A DNA stretch of 64,000 nt from Litoreibacter halocynthiae (GTDB lineage Bacteria; Pseudomonadota; Alphaproteobacteria; Rhodobacterales; Rhodobacteraceae): assembly GCF_004365635.1 (NCBI RefSeq), contig NZ_SOBH01000003.1, positions 558,001 to 622,000 of the forward strand. The letters are read 5' to 3'. This document shows positions 51,907 through 61,431 of this stretch, in pieces. Numbering within the stretch: the first letter of the stretch is position 1; each line of letters opens with the position of its first letter. The notes under the pieces are model-generated. The model saw only the letters and a program-made list of their open reading frames with translations. It had not been told where the DNA came from and did no database searches. The translations under genes were made by a program, and so were the position numbers.

Positions 51907-53253
51907 ATGTCCGGCCACGGTGACCCCATTCCAATGACCTCCCGCGCTGGCGGCGCGTTAACTGGCGAGGCGCATGTGCCGGGGGATAAATCCATCTCCC
52001 ACCGCTCGCTGATTTTGGGCGCGATGGCTGTGGGGGAGACCAAGGTCTCCGGTCTGCTGGAAGGCCAAGACGTGCTGGACACGGGCCGCGCGATGCAGGC
52101 CTTTGGGGCGGAGGTTATCAACCACGGCAGCGGCAACTGGTCGGTGCATGGCGTGGGCGTCGGCGGCTTTGCGGAGCCTGACCACGTGATCGACTGCGGT
52201 AACTCCGGCACTGGCGTTCGGTTGATCATGGGGGCAATGGCGACCTCGCCCATCACCGCGACCTTCACGGGCGATACCTCCCTCAATGGTCGTCCCATGG
52301 GCCGCGTGACCGACCCGCTGGCGCTGTTCGGAACGCAAAGCTATGGGCGCAAGGGCGGGCGGTTGCCGATGACCATCGTGGGCGCTGCGAACGCGGCCCC
52401 CGTGCGCTACACCGTGCCGATGCCGTCGGCTCAGGTGAAATCCGCCGTACTGCTGGCGGGGCTGAATGCGGCTGGTGAGACCGTGGTGATTGAGAAAGAA
52501 GCGACCCGCGACCACTCGGAACGGATGTTGGCGGGTTTTGGTGCCAACCTGAGCGTCGACGACACCAAGGAAGGCCGCGTGATCACGCTGCAAGGCCAGC
52601 CCGAGCTTAAGCCGCAAACCATCACCGTGCCGCGCGACCCAAGCTCCGCTGCATTCCCTGTCTGCGCGGGGATCGTCGCCCAAGGCTCCGACGTGCTGGT
52701 GCCAGGGATCGGCTTGAACCCCACCCGTGCGGGGTTGTTCACCACGTTGCAGGAAATGGGCGCGGACCTGACATTCGAAAATATGCGCGAAGAAGGCGGG
52801 GAGCCTGTGGCGGACCTGCGCGCCAAATTCTCCGACAACATGAAGGGGATCGAGGTGCCACCGGAGCGCGCGGCGTCGATGATCGACGAATATCCGGTGC
52901 TGTCCGTTGTCGCGGCTTTTGCCACGGGCAAGACCGTCATGCGCGGCGTCAAGGAATTGCGGGTCAAGGAAAGCGACCGCATCGACGCCATGGCGCGCGG
53001 GCTGGAAGCCTGCGGGGTGACAGTCGAGGAAGACGAGGATACCTTCATCGTGCACGGTATGGGCGTAGGCGGCGTTCCGGGGGGTGGCACTTGCGCGACG
53101 CATTTGGATCACCGCATTGCCATGTCGTTTATGGTGCTGGGGCTGGGCACGCAAAAGCCGGTCCATATTGACGACGGGGGGCCGATCGCGACGTCCTTCC
53201 CGATTTTTGAGGATTTGATGCGCGATTTGGGCGCGAATATTACAAGGGACTAG
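51907..53253 (+). CDS. aroA: 5-enolpyruvylshikimate-3-phosphate synthase
   Basis: A 448-residue shikimate-pathway enzyme. Conserved blocks are [10 protein letters not shown] near the start, [29 protein letters not shown], the late [11 protein letters not shown] and LDHRIAMSF. Its RDHSE, GDKS, SAQVK and NPTR elements fit the class II EPSPS pattern, but the loop reads N-S-G-T-G, keeping the Gly that some class II enzymes replace with Ala. It is followed by a run of closely packed genes to cmk, as aroA-cmk linkage is common in bacteria. Confidence 0.95.
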   Translation: MSGHGDPIPMTSRAGGALTGEAHVPGDKSISHRSLILGAMAVGETKVSGLLEGQDVLDTGRAMQAFGAEVINHGSGNWSVHGVGVGGFAEPDHVIDCGNSGTGVRLIMGAMATSPITATFTGDTSLNGRPMGRVTDPLALFGTQSYGRKGGRLPMTIVGAANAAPVRYTVPMPSAQVKSAVLLAGLNAAGETVVIEKEATRDHSERMLAGFGANLSVDDTKEGRVITLQGQPELKPQTITVPRDPSSAAFPVCAGIVAQGSDVLVPGIGLNPTRAGLFTTLQEMGADLTFENMREEGGEPVADLRAKFSDNMKGIEVPPERAASMIDEYPVLSVVAAFATGKTVMRGVKELRVKESDRIDAMARGLEACGVTVEEDEDTFIVHGMGVGGVPGGGTCATHLDHRIAMSFMVLGLGTQKPVHIDDGGPIATSFPIFEDLMRDLGANITRD

Positions 53254-53258
53254 GGTTT

Positions 53259-53840
53259 ATGCAGAAGTATTTTGCGAGTGTTGTTGTCGGTGGCGAAGGT
53301 GAATTGGACGCCAACTCGCGCATTTTTGTCGGGCATTCCGACAGCATAGCGCAGTTTCTGGCCACACTGATGATGGCCTTTGATCAAGACGACACCAAAC
53401 TGCTTTTGCTGCGCCGCGCCGCGTTGCTGGATGATTTCGAGGAGGGCGACTTTGATGCCCCGATCAACCTTGGCCCCGTAAAGGCGATGGACATCCAGCC
53501 CGGCCGCCTGATCGCGGGTGACCCCTATCCCGGCGCATTGCCACAGGCTTTGCCCGAAAGCGGCTGCAAAATGGCACTGGTGGAGCTGGCGGTGAAATCC
53601 GGCGGCGGCCAAGTCGCACTGGTGGGAGTGAAGGCCGACAACGCCATCCAAGGCCTGCGCATCATGCTCAGCGATGCGGAGCAGGGCGGCGCGACAATCA
53701 CCTCGGTCGAGGGGCTGATGGATTCCGAACTGCATGCCGACGACGCCTATGACTTCGACGCCAAGCCAAGTGCATTGGCAGCGCGGGTCGCAAAGGGCGA
53801 GCATATCGCGATGAGCGAGCCGATTGCGTTCGGTTCCTAA
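53259..53840 (+). CDS. Uncharacterised protein between aroA and cmk
   Basis: A 193-residue cytosolic protein with no signal peptide, membrane segment or family I recognise. It starts with a short hydrophobic strand (YFASVVVGGEGEL) and contains RIMLSDAEQGGATITSVEGLMDSELHADDAYDFDAK near the end; acidic overall. It begins five bases after aroA and overlaps the next gene by 17 bases, so it belongs to the aroA-cmk transcription unit. Confidence 0.6.
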   Translation: MQKYFASVVVGGEGELDANSRIFVGHSDSIAQFLATLMMAFDQDDTKLLLLRRAALLDDFEEGDFDAPINLGPVKAMDIQPGRLIAGDPYPGALPQALPESGCKMALVELAVKSGGGQVALVGVKADNAIQGLRIMLSDAEQGGATITSVEGLMDSELHADDAYDFDAKPSALAARVAKGEHIAMSEPIAFGS

Positions 53841-54330
53841 ATCCCTGCTTTGGGCGTGGGCGGTCGCGACCGCCGCGCTCTATGGCGTGTTGGCCTACGG
53901 GTCCTACGTCACCTTGCCCTTCCTTGCGAGGGGCATTTTGGGCTTTGATATGCGACCATTCGGGATGCCCTTCGACATTGCCGAACCCTACATCGTAAAC
54001 CTGACGTCGGACGCGCAAGGTTACTACTTTGGCGTTCTGAGGCCATTGGATACCGCCTTCATTGTGGCGTTGGTCTTGCTCGCGGTGGCATTGGCCCAGA
54101 GGTTTGGCGGAAAGCTGTTCTGGTTGAGTCTTTGCGCCGCATTCCTGTATGGCGCGGCCGACTTTGTTGAGAATTGGCTTGTCGGGCTTGCCATGGGCGA
54201 CGGGTTCCACCTGATTGCCCCAGAGGCATTTGAAAAGATTGCCCAGTTCACAAAATTGAAATTCGCAGCCTTGGTGCTGATGGCCGCCAGCCTGCTCCTG
54301 CAATGGAGGCGCGCCGATGCCCAAAGGTAG
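53824..54330 (+). CDS. Small integral membrane protein
   Basis: A 168-residue protein with four hydrophobic segments (about 10-33, 75-92, 98-120, 143-160) and short loops. No family recognised. It starts at TTG inside the preceding gene and overlaps the next gene by 14 bases; coupling suggests it is real. Confidence 0.6.
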   Translation: MRSVPKSLLWAWAVATAALYGVLAYGSYVTLPFLARGILGFDMRPFGMPFDIAEPYIVNLTSDAQGYYFGVLRPLDTAFIVALVLLAVALAQRFGGKLFWLSLCAAFLYGAADFVENWLVGLAMGDGFHLIAPEAFEKIAQFTKLKFAALVLMAASLLLQWRRADAQR

Positions 54331-54718
54331 CTGCTTGTGCGGCCAGATCACCTACACCGTCACTGGCCCTTTGCGCCCCGTTATCGCGTGCCATTGCCAG
54401 CAATGCCGCAAGTCCAGCGGGCATCATGTGGCGGCGACCTCGGCGGCGCGGGGTGATGTGGAGATTACGGGCGAGGTGACGTGGTACGCATCCTCCCCCA
54501 CCGCACGGCGCGGGTTCTGCGGCACCTGCGGCAGCCAGATATTCTGGGACGGGCCGGGGGTGAACCTCTCCATTTCTGCGGGCAGCTTTGACGGTGACGC
54601 TGGGCTTAGGCTTGCGGGCCACATCTTTTGCGCCGACAAAGGGGACTATTACGAAATCTCTGACGATCTGCCTTGTGCGGATGCCGAAGACCCCATGTTG
54701 ACGACACAAGTGCCATGA
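54317..54718 (+). CDS. GFA-family (glutathione-dependent formaldehyde-activating/CENP-V-like) protein
   Basis: A 133-residue small zinc-binding protein: CLCG near the start, [12 protein letters not shown], and [12 protein letters not shown] give the Cys arrangement of the GFA family. Most members have no assigned reaction. It overlaps the upstream membrane protein, and its TGA overlaps the cmk ATG (ATGA). Confidence 0.85.
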   Translation: MPKGSCLCGQITYTVTGPLRPVIACHCQQCRKSSGHHVAATSAARGDVEITGEVTWYASSPTARRGFCGTCGSQIFWDGPGVNLSISAGSFDGDAGLRLAGHIFCADKGDYYEISDDLPCADAEDPMLTTQVP

Positions 54719-55335
54719 AATTCACAGTTGCAATCGACGGGCCAGCCGCAGCCGGAAAAGGGACATTGTCCAAGCGTGTGGCCGAAGAATTCGGCTTCGC
54801 GCATCTGGACACCGGACTGCTTTATCGCGCCACGGGTGCGCGGGTTCTCGCAGGCGCCGACTCGGTGGAGGCGGCGACAAGCCTCGAGCCCGAGGATATG
54901 GAGCGCGACGATTTGCGGACCACGGCTGTGGCGCAAGCGGCTTCCAAGGTTGCGGCGATCCCTGAGGTCCGCGCGGCACTGGTGCAGTTCCAGCGCGACT
55001 TTGCCCGCCGCGAGGGTGGTGCCGTGCTGGACGGGCGCGACATTGGAACGGTGATTTGTCCCGATGCGGATGTGAAGCTGTTCGTCACGGCCTCCGACGC
55101 GGTCCGTGCGGAGCGGCGCTATCTGGAGCTGTCGGCAAACGGCCACGAGGTCACCCGCGAGGGTGTGCTGCGAGACCTGACGGAGCGCGACGCCCGCGAC
55201 CGTGACCGCGAAACGGCCCCGATGGCGGCGGCTGAAGACGCGGTGGTGATCGACACCTCGGACATGTTCATTCACGACGCGGTTGCGGCCGCAACCCGAG
55301 TGGTTCGGGCGCGGATAAAAGCTGTCTCGGACTAA
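54715..55335 (+). CDS. cmk: Cytidylate kinase
   Basis: A 206-residue kinase phosphorylating CMP and dCMP. The P-loop is GPAAAGKGT near residue 10; [14 protein letters not shown] and [14 protein letters not shown] are the nucleotide-monophosphate binding blocks. I start it at ATG 54715, in the ATGA overlap, rather than at an upstream start inside the GFA gene. Downstream rpsA, usually next to cmk, lies 3.8 kb away across accessory DNA. Confidence 0.95.
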   Translation: MKFTVAIDGPAAAGKGTLSKRVAEEFGFAHLDTGLLYRATGARVLAGADSVEAATSLEPEDMERDDLRTTAVAQAASKVAAIPEVRAALVQFQRDFARREGGAVLDGRDIGTVICPDADVKLFVTASDAVRAERRYLELSANGHEVTREGVLRDLTERDARDRDRETAPMAAAEDAVVIDTSDMFIHDAVAAATRVVRARIKAVSD

Positions 55336-55337
55336 GA

Positions 55338-55378
55338 AAAGATAGGCGGCCGCCCATTTCGGGCTGCGGTCATCTTTA
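55338..55378 (+). terminator. Probable terminator of the aroA-cmk operon
   Basis: AAAGAT and ATCTTT enclose GCCGCCC/GGGCTGC (one mismatch) around an ATTTC loop, with TATTA following. Imperfect but well placed, three bases past the cmk stop. The rest of the gap to 55573 shows nothing I recognise. Confidence 0.6.
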
Positions 55379-55573
55379 TTACAGGCGTTACCCTGCATCC
55401 CTTGGGGGTCAAGTGCCCCTATATTTGCCGGCGGTCGCGGGAAACTCCTTGCGCGGAGCCATGGAACACAGATCGAATGCGAGGCGGTAAGAGCGCCACG
55501 CGTTTGGTTAACCGAGGACAGGGTATAGGGCGGATGCGTTAAGGTTTGGTGGTGGCTGCGTTCGGTGCCTTTG

Positions 55574-55981
55574 CTACCGGATTACATGAACGGCGCATTT
55601 TGCATGGCGGACGACTCTGGCGGCGGTGGAGCCCAAAAACAGGTCGCTGAACCCCGGTCTGTGCGATGCCAGCACGATGCAGTCGATACCATTATTGTTG
55701 GCGTAATCGACGATGGAGCGCCCCGCGTGACCGGAAATCATTTTTGGCGTTGCACCTGACAGATCCTTGGCCGCCTTAGCCAGAGAGGCCTCGGCCTCGC
55801 GCCGTGTCGAGGCAAGCACGTCGCGCGGAATAGAGGAGGTGACGTAGTCTGGAATGTCCTCTATCACATGCGCCACCGTAAACTTTGCATCCTTGTCCGC
55901 CAGCGCGCGCGCGACGGCATAGGATGCCTGAGTGTCGTGGTCGTTATCGAAAACGACCGGTACGAGGATATTCTTATACAT
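55574..55981 (-). CDS. Universal stress protein (UspA family)
   Basis: A 135-residue single-domain Usp protein. The start MYKNILVPVVFDND and the ATP-binding stretch ASHRPGFSDLFLGSTAARVV (G-x2-G-x9-G-S/T variant) are typical. It is monocistronic on the minus strand. Role presumably in stress survival; no nearby gene narrows this. Confidence 0.88.
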   Translation of the reverse strand: MYKNILVPVVFDNDHDTQASYAVARALADKDAKFTVAHVIEDIPDYVTSSIPRDVLASTRREAEASLAKAAKDLSGATPKMISGHAGRSIVDYANNNGIDCIVLASHRPGFSDLFLGSTAARVVRHAKCAVHVIR

Positions 55982-56104
55982 GGTTCCATCTCCAACTTGG
56001 TTTCATTTGCAGTGATACCCCGAATCTACACGCACTGGCGTGGCCGGTCGTTGCGTTAGGTCAATTGGGGCTGCAGGGGCGATAGGGTACTCAGAGTGGC
56101 TACG

Positions 56105-56129
56105 CGCGAATGGCGGCTTTGGAACCCAA
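56105..56129. repeat. Degenerate dispersed intergenic repeat, copy 4
   Basis: GCGCGAATGGCGGCTTTGGA continuing to ACCCA, similar to the core GAATGTCGGCTTTGAGCCCA. It lies just past the 3' end of the MocR-type gene. Confidence 0.4.
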
Positions 56130-56170
56130 GACTCCCCAATGCTGCGGTTGTCACGAACGTCTGCTCTCGA

Positions 56171-57493
56171 TCAAATCCCCAGAGATTTACGCACTTCCAC
56201 GAGAACCGTGCTCAAGCCAGCCTTCGGGACACCACCAAAGGCCAGCCGTAACGCCTGCGGGACCGCTGTGGTGGTTGCGTATGGCTCCGCTCCAGATACC
56301 AAAATGCGGCTTTCCCTTAAGCGACTAATGATGGGCTCAGCCCGAACAGCTTGATCGAGGGGCAGCCATGCAAACCCAGCATTGGGATGGGCCACAATGG
56401 GGATGCCTTCGAAGATGGCATTGCAAATCTGCTGACGCTCTGCTCCGTCGCGCCTTCGGTTTTCTTCGGATGCGGCCAAGGTGCCGTCCTCAATCCAGCC
56501 TGTCACCAACCCCGAGATCAACGCCGGAGCGTTCCAGGTTGTTGCACGGATCGCTTCGATCAATTGGTCTATGTGCGTCGCCGGTGCAATCACATATCCA
56601 ATACGCAGGCCCGTCGCGATGCTCTTGGAAAACCCGCCAACGTGTATCGTCCGTTCCGGGGCCAAGGTGAGAAACGTCGGTGGTGGATCGGGTTCCAGAA
56701 ACGCATAGGCGGCATCTTCGATGATAAGAAGGTCATGCTTTTGCGCGACCTCAATCAAACGACCGCGTGTTACTTCGTCCATCACCGACCCAAGCGGATT
56801 GTGTACGGTCGGCATCAGATAGACAGCTTTGATCGGTCGCAAGCGGCACTGTCGATCGAGATCATCAGGGTCCATTATGCCCTGAACCCCCTCGATTGAG
56901 GTGACGTCTAGCCCCTGCAAGGCAACAACCGACTTGAAGCCGGGATATGTCAACGCATCAACCGCCACAATATCTCCGCGCCGAAGAAGCCCAAGGGCTG
57001 TTATCGCCAATCCATGCTGGCCTCCGGACGTCACCAAAAGACGCTCTGGTTCAACGCGATCCAAAGTGGAGTGAAGGCTTTCAGCGATGATCCGTCGTTC
57101 ATGGAGCCGCCCGCCATGGGGCTGATAGCGCAGCATCGCCTCCAAATCGCCTGCCGTCGCCAGCCTTCGAAGACCGGCACGCAACGCATCAACGTCAGCG
57201 GCATCACCCGGCATATTGAACACAAGATCGATCAAGCCATCACTGGCGGTCTGATGGATGCCCAGTGTCATGGGTAAATCGAGGTCACGCACGAAGGTGC
57301 CGCGCCCGGCCTCTCCGACAACGAGCCCCCGACGCTCCAACTCTGCATAGACGCGGGTGGCCGTCGCGAGGGCGATGTCAAACTGTTCGGCAAAGGCGCG
57401 ATGCGTGGGCAGTTTGGTTCCCGGCACCAATTTGCCCGTTTGGATCGAACGGGCCATCGTATCGGCGAGGGTCAGGTATCTGGCTTTGGGCAT
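56171..57493 (-). CDS. MocR-type regulator (GntR HTH fused to aminotransferase domain)
   Basis: A 440-residue regulator: winged HTH at about 5-70 (LPTHRAFAEQFDIALATATRVYAELE) and a fold-type I aminotransferase domain (about 85-435) whose PLP-binding Lys is K290 in GGFSKSIATGLRIGY, with the PTVHNPLG and IIEDAAYAF blocks. MocR proteins usually control a divergent gene in response to an amine or PLP derivative; here that is an MFS transporter whose start is 89 bases away. Confidence 0.88.
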   Translation of the reverse strand: MPKARYLTLADTMARSIQTGKLVPGTKLPTHRAFAEQFDIALATATRVYAELERRGLVVGEAGRGTFVRDLDLPMTLGIHQTASDGLIDLVFNMPGDAADVDALRAGLRRLATAGDLEAMLRYQPHGGRLHERRIIAESLHSTLDRVEPERLLVTSGGQHGLAITALGLLRRGDIVAVDALTYPGFKSVVALQGLDVTSIEGVQGIMDPDDLDRQCRLRPIKAVYLMPTVHNPLGSVMDEVTRGRLIEVAQKHDLLIIEDAAYAFLEPDPPPTFLTLAPERTIHVGGFSKSIATGLRIGYVIAPATHIDQLIEAIRATTWNAPALISGLVTGWIEDGTLAASEENRRRDGAERQQICNAIFEGIPIVAHPNAGFAWLPLDQAVRAEPIISRLRESRILVSGAEPYATTTAVPQALRLAFGGVPKAGLSTVLVEVRKSLGI

Positions 57494-57511
57494 TGTCTCA
57501 CTGTATCTATG

Positions 57512-57527
57512 ACAATTTAAAAATTGT
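57512..57527. promoter_or_regulatory. Palindrome between the MocR and MFS genes
   Basis: ACAATTT-AA-AAATTGT, perfect seven-base arms, in AT-rich DNA that probably contains both divergent promoters. A candidate MocR binding site. Confidence 0.45.
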
Positions 57528-57581
57528 TATATTTCTGTCTTCTTGGCATTTGGGTCTCAAGTCAATTCCTATGGTGTTCAA

Positions 57582-58751
57582 ATGACAAAAACGGTTTCCG
57601 CATCGCTGCTCGCACTCGGGCTATTCACGGTGACATTCGCAGTGAACCTGCAAGCACCGCTGTATGATGTTTATGCGGCTGAAAGTAATGTTGGCGCGAC
57701 GGCTGTGACGGTCGCATTTGCGGCCTATGCCGCTGGCCTTATGCCGACCCTTATACTGCTTGGTGGGTTGTCTGATCGCATCGGTCGCCGGATACCAATT
57801 GCGATGGCTCTGCTGCTCGGAGTGGTCGCAACTGTGCTTTTGGTGCAGGTGCCAAGCTGGAGCAGCCTCGTGATTGCGCGGCTCTTTCTTGGAGTTGGAA
57901 CCGGCCTCGCGACAACGGCAGGAACGGCTTACATGACCGAAATACTTGGCGAAGATCGATCCCGCAGCGCAGCACTCATTGTCACATCGGCTACGTCTCT
58001 TGGCTTTGGTGGAGGTGCGTTGGCCACTGGCATCAGCCTTGGCTTGCAAGGACCGACGCTTCTTCCTGTCAGTTACATTGCATTGATTGTCGCTGCGCCG
58101 CTGCTGGCAATCATTGCATTGGTCTTGCCCCGCGTAGATCGTCCGAAACAAGTGTCGGTCTTACGCCTGCCGGTATTTCCGAAAGGGACATGGGTGTTTG
58201 GGGTGGCCATGGCCTTGGCTTGGTCCACCACGGGCATGACAATCGCGGTGGTGCCGCTGGAGTTAGCAGCAAACGGTCTTGGCGGCTGGACGGGTCTGGT
58301 GATCTTTCTCGCGATTTTCATAGGATTTCTCTGCCAGCCGATTGCCCGCCGTATGACTAATAGCCAATCGCTCGCCTTGGGCTTTGCGCTGATCCCACTC
58401 GGATTTTTGGTTCTCCTAGCTGGCGTCTGGCTACATCTCCTCGCCTTAGTGCTTATCGGAACATGCATCACGAGCGCTGCTAGCTATGGTTTCAGCTATC
58501 TCGCATCGCTCTCAGAGGTCTCCCTTCGCGCTCCACAGGATCGCGCTCGGGCGACGGCTGGACTATTTGTTTATGCGTATTTTGGGTTTTCTCTTCCCGT
58601 GATTGCCAATGGCGCATTGGCCGACATGCTTGGCCTGCTGGCGGCTATGACCGTATTCTCAGCCGCGCAAATTGTAATCACAGTAATCATCGTCACTATG
58701 TGGAAACGGCAATCCGCGAGACCTACCGCAACCGTTGAAACACTGACCTGA
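57582..58751 (+). CDS. Major facilitator superfamily transporter
   Basis: A 389-residue 12-helix exporter-like MFS protein. The loop between helices 2 and 3 has GGLSDRIGRRIPIAMALL, matching the MFS signature G-x-x-x-D-x-x-G-R-R. I start it at ATG 57582, giving a short MTKTVSAS lead before helix 1; an upstream TTG would add 13 residues. It is divergent from a MocR regulator and probably controlled by it. Composition is slightly AT-richer than the housekeeping genes. Confidence 0.87.
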   Translation: MTKTVSASLLALGLFTVTFAVNLQAPLYDVYAAESNVGATAVTVAFAAYAAGLMPTLILLGGLSDRIGRRIPIAMALLLGVVATVLLVQVPSWSSLVIARLFLGVGTGLATTAGTAYMTEILGEDRSRSAALIVTSATSLGFGGGALATGISLGLQGPTLLPVSYIALIVAAPLLAIIALVLPRVDRPKQVSVLRLPVFPKGTWVFGVAMALAWSTTGMTIAVVPLELAANGLGGWTGLVIFLAIFIGFLCQPIARRMTNSQSLALGFALIPLGFLVLLAGVWLHLLALVLIGTCITSAASYGFSYLASLSEVSLRAPQDRARATAGLFVYAYFGFSLPVIANGALADMLGLLAAMTVFSAAQIVITVIIVTMWKRQSARPTATVETLT

Positions 58752-59163
58752 AAGCTGCCGTTCGTGAAAGTGCAGCGAAATGGCGGCTCCGTCCGCTAAG
58801 CTGATCATTCTGCGCTATTGGGAACAGGCGACTTAATTGATTTCACTCCAATATCGTCGAAGTCAATCCTCGGATGCCTGAGCACTACTCACACAACGCC
58901 TGAATCGCCGCTACAGGGTGCGTTTTGCACCCAAGCCTTGATTGGGCGCGATACAATCGTCCTAACCCTTACAGACTTGCCCTTCCCCCCAACCCGCGCT
59001 ATACGCGCGGCTGTCTAAGGGGCGAGAACAGTCTCAGGGCGAGCAGGGTCGGTTTTCCGGCCCTTCTTGTTTTGAGAAAACCCCGAAGACCAACTGAAAC
59101 CCAAAGACCGGCGGAGACAACCGCTCGGCCCGTATAAACATCAGATTAGGAAACACACGCCAC
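58752..59163. other. Long intergenic region with rpsA leader
   Basis: Right of the MFS gene lies a degenerate repeat copy (58771-58797, GCAGCGAAATGGCGGCTCCG). The second half holds the rpsA promoter (58977-59005) and a leader of about 150 bases with a hairpin GGTTTTC (59051-59057) / GAAAACC (59076-59082). No gene recognised. Confidence 0.6.
58977..59005 (+). promoter_or_regulatory. Candidate housekeeping promoter of rpsA
   Basis: TTGCCC at 58977-58982 and TATACG at 59000-59005 with a 17-base spacer; start expected near 59012, giving a leader of about 150 bases. Plausible, not proven. Confidence 0.5.
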
Positions 59164-60843
59164 ATGGCTACAAACGCATCTATGGACGAATTCGAAGCCC
59201 TCTTGAACGAAAGCTTCGAAATGGACACCCCCGACGAAGGTTCGGTTGTCAAAGGCAAGGTACTGGCGATCGAAGCCGGCCAAGCCATCATCGATATCGG
59301 CTACAAAATGGAAGGCCGTATCGACCTTAAAGAATTCGCAGAACCAGGCGAATCCGCAAAAATCGAAGTGGGCGACGAAGTTGAGGTGTTCCTTGACCGC
59401 GTCGAGAACGCCCGCGGCGAGGCCTCCATCAGCCGCGACAAAGCGCGCCGCGAGGAAGCCTGGGACCGTCTGGAAAAAGCTTACGCAGACGAAGAGCGCG
59501 TCGAAGGCGCCATCTTCGGTCGCGTCAAAGGCGGCTTCACCGTGGATCTGGGCGGCGCCGTTGCGTTCCTTCCCGGCTCCCAAGTCGACGTGCGCCCTGT
59601 GCGCGACGCGGGCCCTCTGATGGGTCTGAAGCAGCCGTTCCAAATCCTGAAAATGGACCGTCGCCGTGGCAACATCGTTGTGTCCCGTCGTGCCATTCTG
59701 GAAGAATCGCGTGCTGAACAGCGTGCGGAAGTCATCGGCAACCTTACCGAAGGTCAGGCTGTTGACGGCGTGGTCAAAAACATCACCGAGTACGGCGCAT
59801 TCGTCGATCTTGGCGGCGTAGACGGCTTGCTGCACGTCACCGACATGGCATGGCGCCGCGTCAATGACCCGCGCGAGATCCTGTCGATCGGCGAAACCGT
59901 CAAGGTTCAGGTCATCAAGATCAACAAGGAGACGCACCGTATCTCGCTTGGCATGAAGCAGTTGCAGGACGATCCATGGGAAGCCGTTGCCAACAAGTAT
60001 GCGCTGGATTCCACGCATACCGGTCGCGTGACCAACATCACCGATTACGGCGCATTTGTTGAGCTGGAGCCCGGTGTCGAAGGTCTGGTTCACGTCTCGG
60101 AAATGTCCTGGACCAAGAAGAACGTGCATCCCGGCAAGATCGTGTCCACCTCGCAAGAGGTCGAAGTCATGGTTCTGGAAATCGACAGCGCCAAGCGCCG
60201 CGTTTCCCTGGGTCTCAAGCAGACTCAGCGCAACCCGTGGGAAGTGTTCGCAGAGAACAACCCTGTCGGCAAAGAGATCGAAGGCGAAGTCAAGAACATC
60301 ACCGAATTCGGTCTGTTCGTCGGCCTCGAGAACGATATCGACGGCATGGTTCACCTGTCCGACATCACGTGGGACGGCCGTGGCGAAGACGCCTTGGGCG
60401 ATTTCCGCAAAGGCGACATGGTCAAGGCCGTTGTAACCGAGGTGGATGTTGAGAAAGAGCGTATCTCGCTCTCGATCAAAGCTCTGGACGGCTCGTTCGA
60501 CACCGCAGTGGACGGCGTCAAGCGCGGCTCCATCATCACCGTCGAGGTCACCTCGATCGAAGATGGCGGCATCGAAGTGGAATATGAGGGTGCCAAATCC
60601 TTCATCCGCCGCTCCGACCTGTCGCGCGACCGTGCCGAGCAGCGCCCTGAGCGTTTCGGCGTTGGCGACAAGCTCGACGTGCGTGTGACCAATGTGGACG
60701 CCAAGACCCGCCGTTTGGGTCTGTCGATCAAGGCACGCGAGATCGCGGAAGAGAAAGAAGCAGTCGAGCAGTATGGCTCCTCTGACTCCGGCGCGTCCCT
60801 GGGTGATATCCTTGGTGCGGCTCTGAAGTCCGACGACGAGTAA
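59164..60843 (+). CDS. rpsA: 30S ribosomal protein S1
   Basis: A 559-residue protein with six S1 (OB-fold) repeats, needed for mRNA binding at translation initiation. The repeats begin near residues 22, 108, 195, 280, 367 and 455; the VDGVVKNITEYGAFVDLGGVDGLLHVTDM block is typical. Repeats 1 and 2 are the divergent ribosome-binding pair. It ends with a Ser/Gly tail and an efficient terminator. Confidence 0.97.
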   Translation: MATNASMDEFEALLNESFEMDTPDEGSVVKGKVLAIEAGQAIIDIGYKMEGRIDLKEFAEPGESAKIEVGDEVEVFLDRVENARGEASISRDKARREEAWDRLEKAYADEERVEGAIFGRVKGGFTVDLGGAVAFLPGSQVDVRPVRDAGPLMGLKQPFQILKMDRRRGNIVVSRRAILEESRAEQRAEVIGNLTEGQAVDGVVKNITEYGAFVDLGGVDGLLHVTDMAWRRVNDPREILSIGETVKVQVIKINKETHRISLGMKQLQDDPWEAVANKYALDSTHTGRVTNITDYGAFVELEPGVEGLVHVSEMSWTKKNVHPGKIVSTSQEVEVMVLEIDSAKRRVSLGLKQTQRNPWEVFAENNPVGKEIEGEVKNITEFGLFVGLENDIDGMVHLSDITWDGRGEDALGDFRKGDMVKAVVTEVDVEKERISLSIKALDGSFDTAVDGVKRGSIITVEVTSIEDGGIEVEYEGAKSFIRRSDLSRDRAEQRPERFGVGDKLDVRVTNVDAKTRRLGLSIKAREIAEEKEAVEQYGSSDSGASLGDILGAALKSDDE

Positions 60844-60865
60844 TCGCTCTCGATAAAGTTTGAGG

Positions 60866-60897
60866 ACGGCCCTGCCAGAAATGGCGGGGCCGTTTTC
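60866..60897 (+). terminator. Terminator of rpsA
   Basis: Eleven-base arms ACGGCCCTGCC (60866-60876) and GGCGGGGCCGT (60883-60893), one mismatch, followed by TTTCGTT. The remaining 240 bases to ihfB contain a TATAGT (61077-61082) that could be a -10 element but no clear -35. Confidence 0.8.
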
Positions 60898-61138
60898 GTT
60901 TGTGGGAAGTGCCCCGAATCGACCTGAATTTGGCCCTTGGTGCCATGCGGCTTGCGTCCATTTGTGTGACACAGAGACGCAATTTGTGCCGCCAAGCGGT
61001 ATTTTTCACGCTATTTTCTCGCGCATGACCGCGCTGCCCCCCCTGTAAACGCTTTCCTCAGTTGGATTATTTGTCCTATAGTTCACCGAAGCACGGTGGC
61101 CACCCGTTGCACTAACAAAGTCCTGGGGAGGATATTTG

Positions 61139-61426
61139 ATGATACGCTCTGAGCTGATCCAAAAGATCGCCGATGAAAACCCGCACCTGTACCAACGGGA
61201 TGTAGAGCGCATCGTGAACACCATCTTCGAAGAAATCGTGGACGCGGTGGCCTCGGGCAACCGCGTTGAGCTACGTGGCTTTGGCGCGTTCTCTGTCAAA
61301 AAACGCGACGCGCGCACGGGTCGGAACCCGCGCACAGGCGAAAGCGTTCATGTAGAAGAGAAGCATGTGCCTTTCTTCAAGACCGGCAAGCTGCTACGAG
61401 ACCGTCTCAACGGAAACGAAAGCTGA
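61139..61426 (+). CDS. ihfB: Integration host factor subunit beta
   Basis: A 95-residue HU/IHF-fold DNA-bending protein. [26 protein letters not shown] is the diagnostic arm with the Pro used to intercalate DNA. Start taken at ATG 61139 with GGGGAGGA upstream; a TTG one codon earlier is less likely. rpsA-ihfB adjacency is common in proteobacteria. It is followed five bases later by the LapA-like gene. Confidence 0.95.
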   Translation: MIRSELIQKIADENPHLYQRDVERIVNTIFEEIVDAVASGNRVELRGFGAFSVKKRDARTGRNPRTGESVHVEEKHVPFFKTGKLLRDRLNGNES

Positions 61427-61431
61427 ACTAA

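Noticed and set aside
58938-58957. TTGATT and TACAAT as the rpsA promoter
   Set aside because: Only eight bases apart; TTGCCC-N17-TATACG at 58977 fits better.
59146-60972. 608-codon minus-strand frame opposite rpsA
   Set aside because: Exactly antisense to ribosomal protein S1, which has all six repeats; no motif in the antisense product.
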